Origin: an uncultured Clostridia bacterium
Lineage (GTDB): Bacteria; Bacillota; Clostridia; Lachnospirales; Bianqueaceae
Direction of reading: 5' to 3'
DNA: 9,241 nt
Assembly (NCBI GenBank): GCA_947570515.1
Contig: CANOUM010000054.1
Coordinates: 1 to 9,241, forward strand
The notes under the pieces are model-generated. The model made no database searches. It was not told the origin of the DNA and saw only the letters and a list, made by a program, of their open reading frames with translations. Positions 5,799-9,241 of this stretch are shown here, piece after piece. Made by a program: the position numbers and the translations under genes. Each line of letters begins with the position of its first letter. The stretch's first letter is position 1.

Positions 5799-6980
5799 CT
5801 ATAATAAGCTTTGTACAAACTGCTCCGCTGCCCGCGGTGAACGATTCCCTTTTCCCAGCGCAAAGGCTTCGGCTTTTTGATCCAGCTCCGCGCCGTCAAG
5901 GGCTATGCCGCTGCGCTGCGCTAACTCATGTACAATCTCCAAATATAGTGATTTGGATGGTTTTTCAAAATAAACGGTCAGTCCAAACCGGTCAGAAAGC
6001 GAGATCAACTCCTGCATCGTATCGGCGCGGTGTACATCATCTCCTGTCCGATCCGAAAAGGTCTCCTTCACAATATGCCGCCGGTTACTGGTTGCATAGA
6101 TCACCGCATTTGACGCCTTCGCTGAAGCCGATCCTTCCAGTGCCGCCTTCAGCATGCTGAAGCTATCATCATTTTTGTTAAAGGAAAGATCATCAATAAA
6201 AATAATAAACTTGAGCGGATGATCTGCAATATGCCCCATGACCATCGGCAGTTTAGTCAGCTGATCCTTTCGCAGCTCAATCAGGCGTACGCCCTGCTCA
6301 AAAAACAGGTTCGATACGGCTTTGACCGTAGAAGATTTACCTGTACCGGCATCTCCGCACAGCAGCACATTGGCTGCCGGGCGCCCTTCCACCAGTGCTC
6401 TTGTATTTTCGATCACCTTTTGATGCTCTGCCTCATAGCCAACCAGCATTTCCAAAGAGATAGGATCGGCAGCCGGTACCGGACATATGGCCTCCCCTTT
6501 CACCCGAAACATACCGCTTCCTGCAAAAATGCCATATCCATAGCGCTCAATATGGCTCAGCCGCTCCGTATAAACAGCCTTCAGATCCAGCGCTTCATTT
6601 TCAAACGATGGCAGATATCCCTCATACGGCAAGCATTCTGTCAGACTTTTCGGCGTCAGCCGGGTAAGCTCTGTAAAAAGTGTCAGCTCTGCCTGCGCAT
6701 TGGCCTCCATAGAGGCTGGCACGCTCTCCCGCCGGGAGACACGCTTGATGTAGCTGTTTTCATCCTCACATACCAGCCGGCTCAGCACTGCTGACAGACT
6801 GATATCGCTCTCCTGCAGGCTGTGGACAAAGGCGCCGTACAGCGCCAGCCGCTCGGACAGACTTCCTGCGTTTTTCATGTATGCCAGTAGACTGCTAACT
6901 GTCTCGTCTTCTAAAATTCTTCTGAATACACTTAGTGAAGAGAGCCGGCATGCATACTCTTTAAGTTCTTTTTCTGTCAT
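5799..6980 (-). CDS. DUF815-type AAA+ ATPase
   Basis: A 393-residue protein. The N-terminal 170 or so residues are helix-rich and not recognised. A P-loop NTPase module follows: Walker A G-D-A-G-T-G-K-S-S (209-217), Walker B F-I-I-F-I-D-D (258-264), sensor-1-like A-T-S-N-R-R-H (296-302), and arginines in L-S-D-R-F-G (328-333) and G-N-R-S-P-R-A (378-384) that could act as arginine finger and sensor 2. The order and the SNRRH and SDRFGL signatures match DUF815 (PF05673), a common firmicute and proteobacterial family of unknown role, possibly with chaperone or remodelling activity. No signal peptide or membrane segment is visible, so it is probably cytosolic. It starts 6 bases after the leuD stop with no good Shine-Dalgarno, so it is probably translated by coupling and at low level. 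Its place in a branched-chain amino acid operon is unexplained. Confidence 0.82.
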   Translation of the reverse strand: MTEKELKEYACRLSSLSVFRRILEDETVSSLLAYMKNAGSLSERLALYGAFVHSLQESDISLSAVLSRLVCEDENSYIKRVSRRESVPASMEANAQAELTLFTELTRLTPKSLTECLPYEGYLPSFENEALDLKAVYTERLSHIERYGYGIFAGSGMFRVKGEAICPVPAADPISLEMLVGYEAEHQKVIENTRALVEGRPAANVLLCGDAGTGKSSTVKAVSNLFFEQGVRLIELRKDQLTKLPMVMGHIADHPLKFIIFIDDLSFNKNDDSFSMLKAALEGSASAKASNAVIYATSNRRHIVKETFSDRTGDDVHRADTMQELISLSDRFGLTVYFEKPSKSLYLEIVHELAQRSGIALDGAELDQKAEAFALGKGNRSPRAAEQFVQSLL

Positions 6981-6986
6981 AAGCTG

Positions 6987-7481
6987 TTACCGAATATCAC
7001 CCTTACGGATGGATTCCACCAATCCGCCGTTTTCAATGATCTTCTGAATAAACTCCGGAAATGGCTCTGTGGGGAAGCTTTCACCTGTTGTCCGGTCATA
7101 AATCATCCCCTCATCCAGATCGGCCTCTACCTGATCCCCATTTTGAATGCGCTCAGCTGCTTCGGGACACTCCACAATGGCAAGGCCAATATTGATCGCA
7201 TTGCGATAGAAAATTCTCGCAAAACTCTTGGCGATAACGACTGAAATGCCGCTTTCCTTAATGGCGATCGGCGCATGCTCTCTGGAGGAACCGCAGCCGA
7301 AATTATAGCCGGCGGCCATGATATCTCCGGGCTTAATTTTTGAAGCAAACTCCTTGTCGATATCTTCCATACAATGGGAGGCCAATTCCTTTTTATCACT
7401 GGTATTCAGGTACCGGGCCGGAATAATGACGTCGGTATCCACATTATCGCCGTATTTGATTACGTTTCCGATAAATTTCAT
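6987..7481 (-). CDS. leuD: 3-isopropylmalate dehydratase small subunit (LeuD)
   Basis: A 164-residue small subunit of the LeuCD enzyme, which isomerises 2-isopropylmalate to 3-isopropylmalate in leucine synthesis. The length is that of the short, stand-alone swivelling-domain type found in clostridia and archaea (enterobacterial LeuD is about 200). Motifs: D-N-V-D-T-D-V-I-I-P-A-R-Y-L-N-T (12-27), which includes the substrate-selecting Y-L-x-T loop, and F-G-C-G-S-S-R-E-H-A-P (61-71), the aconitase-family signature. AGGAGG (7490-7495) lies 8 bases before the ATG, inside the last codons of leuC, whose stop is 3 bases upstream. Members of this short family can also be homoaconitase small subunits; pairing with ilvD and leuC makes leucine synthesis by far the likelier role. 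Confidence 0.93.
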   Translation of the reverse strand: MKFIGNVIKYGDNVDTDVIIPARYLNTSDKKELASHCMEDIDKEFASKIKPGDIMAAGYNFGCGSSREHAPIAIKESGISVVIAKSFARIFYRNAINIGLAIVECPEAAERIQNGDQVEADLDEGMIYDRTTGESFPTEPFPEFIQKIIENGGLVESIRKGDIR

Positions 7482-7484
7482 CCT

Positions 7485-8756
7485 TTATACCTCCTTCATA
7501 ATCTCTGCGGGGTCTGCAATTTTGCCTGCCACAGCACTGGCGGCGGCCACTGCCGGACTTGCGAGATATACTTCTGATTCTACATGTCCCATGCGGCCTA
7601 CAAAATTACGGTTTGTAGTGGCTACAGCCCTCTCTCCTGCTGCCAAAACGCCCATATATCCGCCAAGACAGGGGCCGCAGGTAGGCGTTGATACGGCGCA
7701 GCCTGCTTCTATAAAGGTCTTGATCAGGCCGTTTTCCATCGCCTGCATATAAACAGCCTGCGTAGCCGGGATCACAATCGCACGCACACGTTTGGCTACT
7801 TTGCGGCCTTTGAGGATTTCTGCCGCTTCGGCCAGATCCTTATACTGTCCGTTGGTACAGGAGCCAATCACAACCTGATCGATGGCGACCTCACCTACTT
7901 CATCAATCGTGCGAGTATTCTCCGGCAGATGCGGGAACGATACAGTAGACTTAATTTCTGAAAGATCAATGTCATAGACGGCATCATAGACGGCATCCTC
8001 ATCGGCCTGATAGATCACAGGCTTTCTGTCGCTGCGCTCGCTGATATAGGCCAGTGTCTGCTCATCCACCTCAAAAATGCCATTTTTAGCGCCTGCTTCA
8101 ATAGCCATATTGGAGATTGTCAGACGGTCATAGATGGTAAGAGAACCAACTCCTTCGCCGCAGAACTCCATAGACTTGTAAAGCGCTCCATCTACCCCAA
8201 TTTTACCAATGATATGAAGGATCACATCCTTGCCGGAAACAAAACGATTTAACCTGCCATGCAGGCGAAACTGAATCGCGGACGGCACCTTGAACCAGGC
8301 CTTGCCGGTAGCCATGCCGCAGGCCATATCGGTGGAGCCTACACCGGTGGAAAATGCGCCCAATGCGCCATACGTACAGGTATGTGAATCAGCGCCGATC
8401 ACGGCGTCGCCGGCAATCACCAGGCCCTTTTCGGGCAGCAGCGCATGCTCGATGCCCATATCGCCTACATCATAAAAATGAGTCACTTCATATTGATCAC
8501 AGAAATCACGGCACATTTTGCACTGCTCGGCTGCCTTAATATCCTTATTGGGCGCAAAGTGATCCATCACCATCGTTACACGGTCTTTGTCATACACCTT
8601 GTCACGGCCCAGCTTTTCAAACTCGCGAATGGCGACCGGAGAGGTGATGTCATTGCCCAGCACCCTGTCCAGATTCACCAATACCAGCTGTCCGGCCTCG
8701 ACCTTTTCAAGCCCGGCATGCGCTGCTAATATTTTTTGTGTCATTGTCATTGACAT
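7485..8756 (-). CDS. leuC: 3-isopropylmalate dehydratase large subunit (LeuC)
   Basis: A 423-residue large subunit with the aconitase-type [4Fe-4S] active site; with LeuD it catalyses the second step of leucine synthesis. The cluster cysteines are visible: C300 in G-S-C-T-N-G, and C360 and C363 in C-G-P-C, the spacing expected for the roughly 420-residue LeuC class. Other signatures are V-M-D-H-F-A-P-N near residue 65, G-A-D-S-H-T-C-T-Y-G-A-L-G near 125, and the C-terminal N-R-N-F-V-G-R-M-G-H stretch. The start is ATG 8756 (M-S-M-T-M-T-Q), because AGGA about 9 bases upstream fits and LeuC homology begins here. A TTG at 8789, directly after the ilvD stop, would add 11 residues (PEHWQKGRII-like) that do not look like LeuC. 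It lies 33 bases after ilvD and 3 before leuD. Confidence 0.94.
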   Translation of the reverse strand: MSMTMTQKILAAHAGLEKVEAGQLVLVNLDRVLGNDITSPVAIREFEKLGRDKVYDKDRVTMVMDHFAPNKDIKAAEQCKMCRDFCDQYEVTHFYDVGDMGIEHALLPEKGLVIAGDAVIGADSHTCTYGALGAFSTGVGSTDMACGMATGKAWFKVPSAIQFRLHGRLNRFVSGKDVILHIIGKIGVDGALYKSMEFCGEGVGSLTIYDRLTISNMAIEAGAKNGIFEVDEQTLAYISERSDRKPVIYQADEDAVYDAVYDIDLSEIKSTVSFPHLPENTRTIDEVGEVAIDQVVIGSCTNGQYKDLAEAAEILKGRKVAKRVRAIVIPATQAVYMQAMENGLIKTFIEAGCAVSTPTCGPCLGGYMGVLAAGERAVATTNRNFVGRMGHVESEVYLASPAVAAASAVAGKIADPAEIMKEV

Positions 8757-8789
8757 AATGATTCTTCCTTTCTGCCAGTGCTCCGGCAA

Positions 8790-9241
8790 TTAAAACTGAT
8801 TGATGATAGCGCCTTTATCTGCAGAGCTTACCATGTTTGCATAGCGCGCCAGCGCGCCCTTGATGCCCTCCTTCTTTTGAATCGGCATCTCTTGCCTGCG
8901 TTTTTCGATTTCCTCCTGCGGCACTTTAAGCTCAATGCTATATGACGGAATATCAATAGAAATGATATCGCCATCCTGCACATACGCAATCAAGCCCCCT
9001 CGCACTGCCTCGGGTGAAATGTGTCCGATAGCGGCTCCTCTGGTAGCTCCGGAAAACCGTCCGTCCGTGATCAGCGCCACATCCTTATCCAGCCCCATAC
9101 CGGCAATGGCCGATGTGGGCGAAAGCATTTCACGCATGCCGGGGCCTCCAGCCGGACCCTCATAGCGGATCACAACCACGTCGCCCTTTACAATTTTGCC
9201 GGCATAAATAGCGGCAATAGCTTCTTCTTCACTGTTAAATA
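8790..9241 (-). CDS. ilvD: Dihydroxy-acid dehydratase (IlvD), C-terminal part, cut by the window edge
   Basis: The frame stays open to the right edge, so only the last 149 residues of an enzyme of about 550 are present. A GTG at 9179 is internal and not the start. The visible part begins F-N-S-E-E-E-A-I-A-A-I and continues with G-D-V-V-V-I-R-Y-E-G-P-A-G-G-P-G-M-R-E-M, then S-P-T-S-A-I, and D-G-R-F-S-G-A-T-R-G with the serine that acts as general base in this family, followed by G-H-I-S-P-E-A. This is the C-terminal swivelling domain. IlvD is an Fe-S enzyme that dehydrates 2,3-dihydroxy-3-methylbutanoate (and the methylpentanoate) to the 2-oxo acid precursors of valine, leucine and isoleucine. 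It heads the visible part of the operon; the operon promoter lies outside the window. Confidence 0.95.
   Translation of the reverse strand, partial: FNSEEEAIAAIYAGKIVKGDVVVIRYEGPAGGPGMREMLSPTSAIAGMGLDKDVALITDGRFSGATRGAAIGHISPEAVRGGLIAYVQDGDIISIDIPSYSIELKVPQEEIEKRRQEMPIQKKEGIKGALARYANMVSSADKGAIINQF

Noticed and set aside
6219..6794. A 191-codon plus-strand frame opposite the ATPase gene
   Set aside because: It is antisense to a well-supported AAA+ gene, is rich in C, H, Q and R in the manner of a shadow frame, and has no recognisable domain.
8757..8789. N-terminal extension of LeuC by 11 residues from a TTG
   Set aside because: LeuC homology starts at M-S-M-T-M-T-Q and a suitable binding site precedes ATG 8756; the extra stretch is the intergenic gap.
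1..9241. Mobile element, CRISPR array, toxin-antitoxin pair or phage-defence genes
   Set aside because: No transposase, integrase, regular repeats, target-site duplications or defence-type domains are visible; the lone AAA+ ATPase fits DUF815 rather than a known defence family.

Overview
The window looks like chromosomal DNA of an anaerobic Firmicute, most likely class Clostridia (Lachnospiraceae or a relative). The grounds are low-spacing AGGAGG-type ribosome binding sites, hairpin-plus-T-run terminators, a DUF815-type AAA+ ATPase, the roughly 420-residue clostridial form of LeuC with a separate small LeuD, and a medium-length threonine deaminase paired with RidA. Base composition is moderate (near 50% GC by eye) and fairly even. 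I see no mobile element, CRISPR array, tRNA or rRNA. The taxonomic guess rests on protein style and was not searched.

Left part (1-2038): a non-coding start of about 280 bases carries a probable leftward promoter with a hairpin in its leader, and a good rightward promoter (TTTACT-17-TATAAT). The latter drives a short hairpin-bearing leader and a two-gene rightward unit: lysA (diaminopimelate decarboxylase, the last step of lysine synthesis) and a NimA-like flavin split-barrel protein whose ATG overlaps the lysA stop as ATGA. A strong 12-bp hairpin ends the unit and probably also terminates the convergent gene.

Middle (2055-3211): a single leftward gene for an NAD(P)-dependent amine dehydrogenase-like protein (the family of 2,4-diaminopentanoate dehydrogenase and dihydrodipicolinate reductase-like proteins). 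It has its own probable promoter and a terminator on each side, so it is an independent unit. Its substrate is not evident.

Right part (3227-9241): one tightly packed leftward operon, in transcription order ilvD (only the C-terminal end is in the window), leuC, leuD, a DUF815 AAA+ ATPase, ilvA, ridA and a gpsA-like dehydrogenase, ending in a clear T-run terminator. Gaps are 33, 3, 6, 18, 16 and 6 bases. IlvD and LeuCD are Fe-S dehydratases of branched-chain amino acid synthesis. IlvA makes 2-oxobutyrate for isoleucine, and RidA hydrolyses the reactive enamine/imine intermediate that IlvA releases. The ATPase and the GpsA-like protein are the two members whose link to the pathway is unexplained.

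Most of the window is ordinary amino-acid biosynthesis. I found no convincing new system. The points worth a second look are the ATPase embedded between leuD and ilvA, the divergent GpsA-like enzyme translated directly after RidA, the orphan amine dehydrogenase, the NimA-like protein coupled to lysA, and the structured leaders at the left edge.
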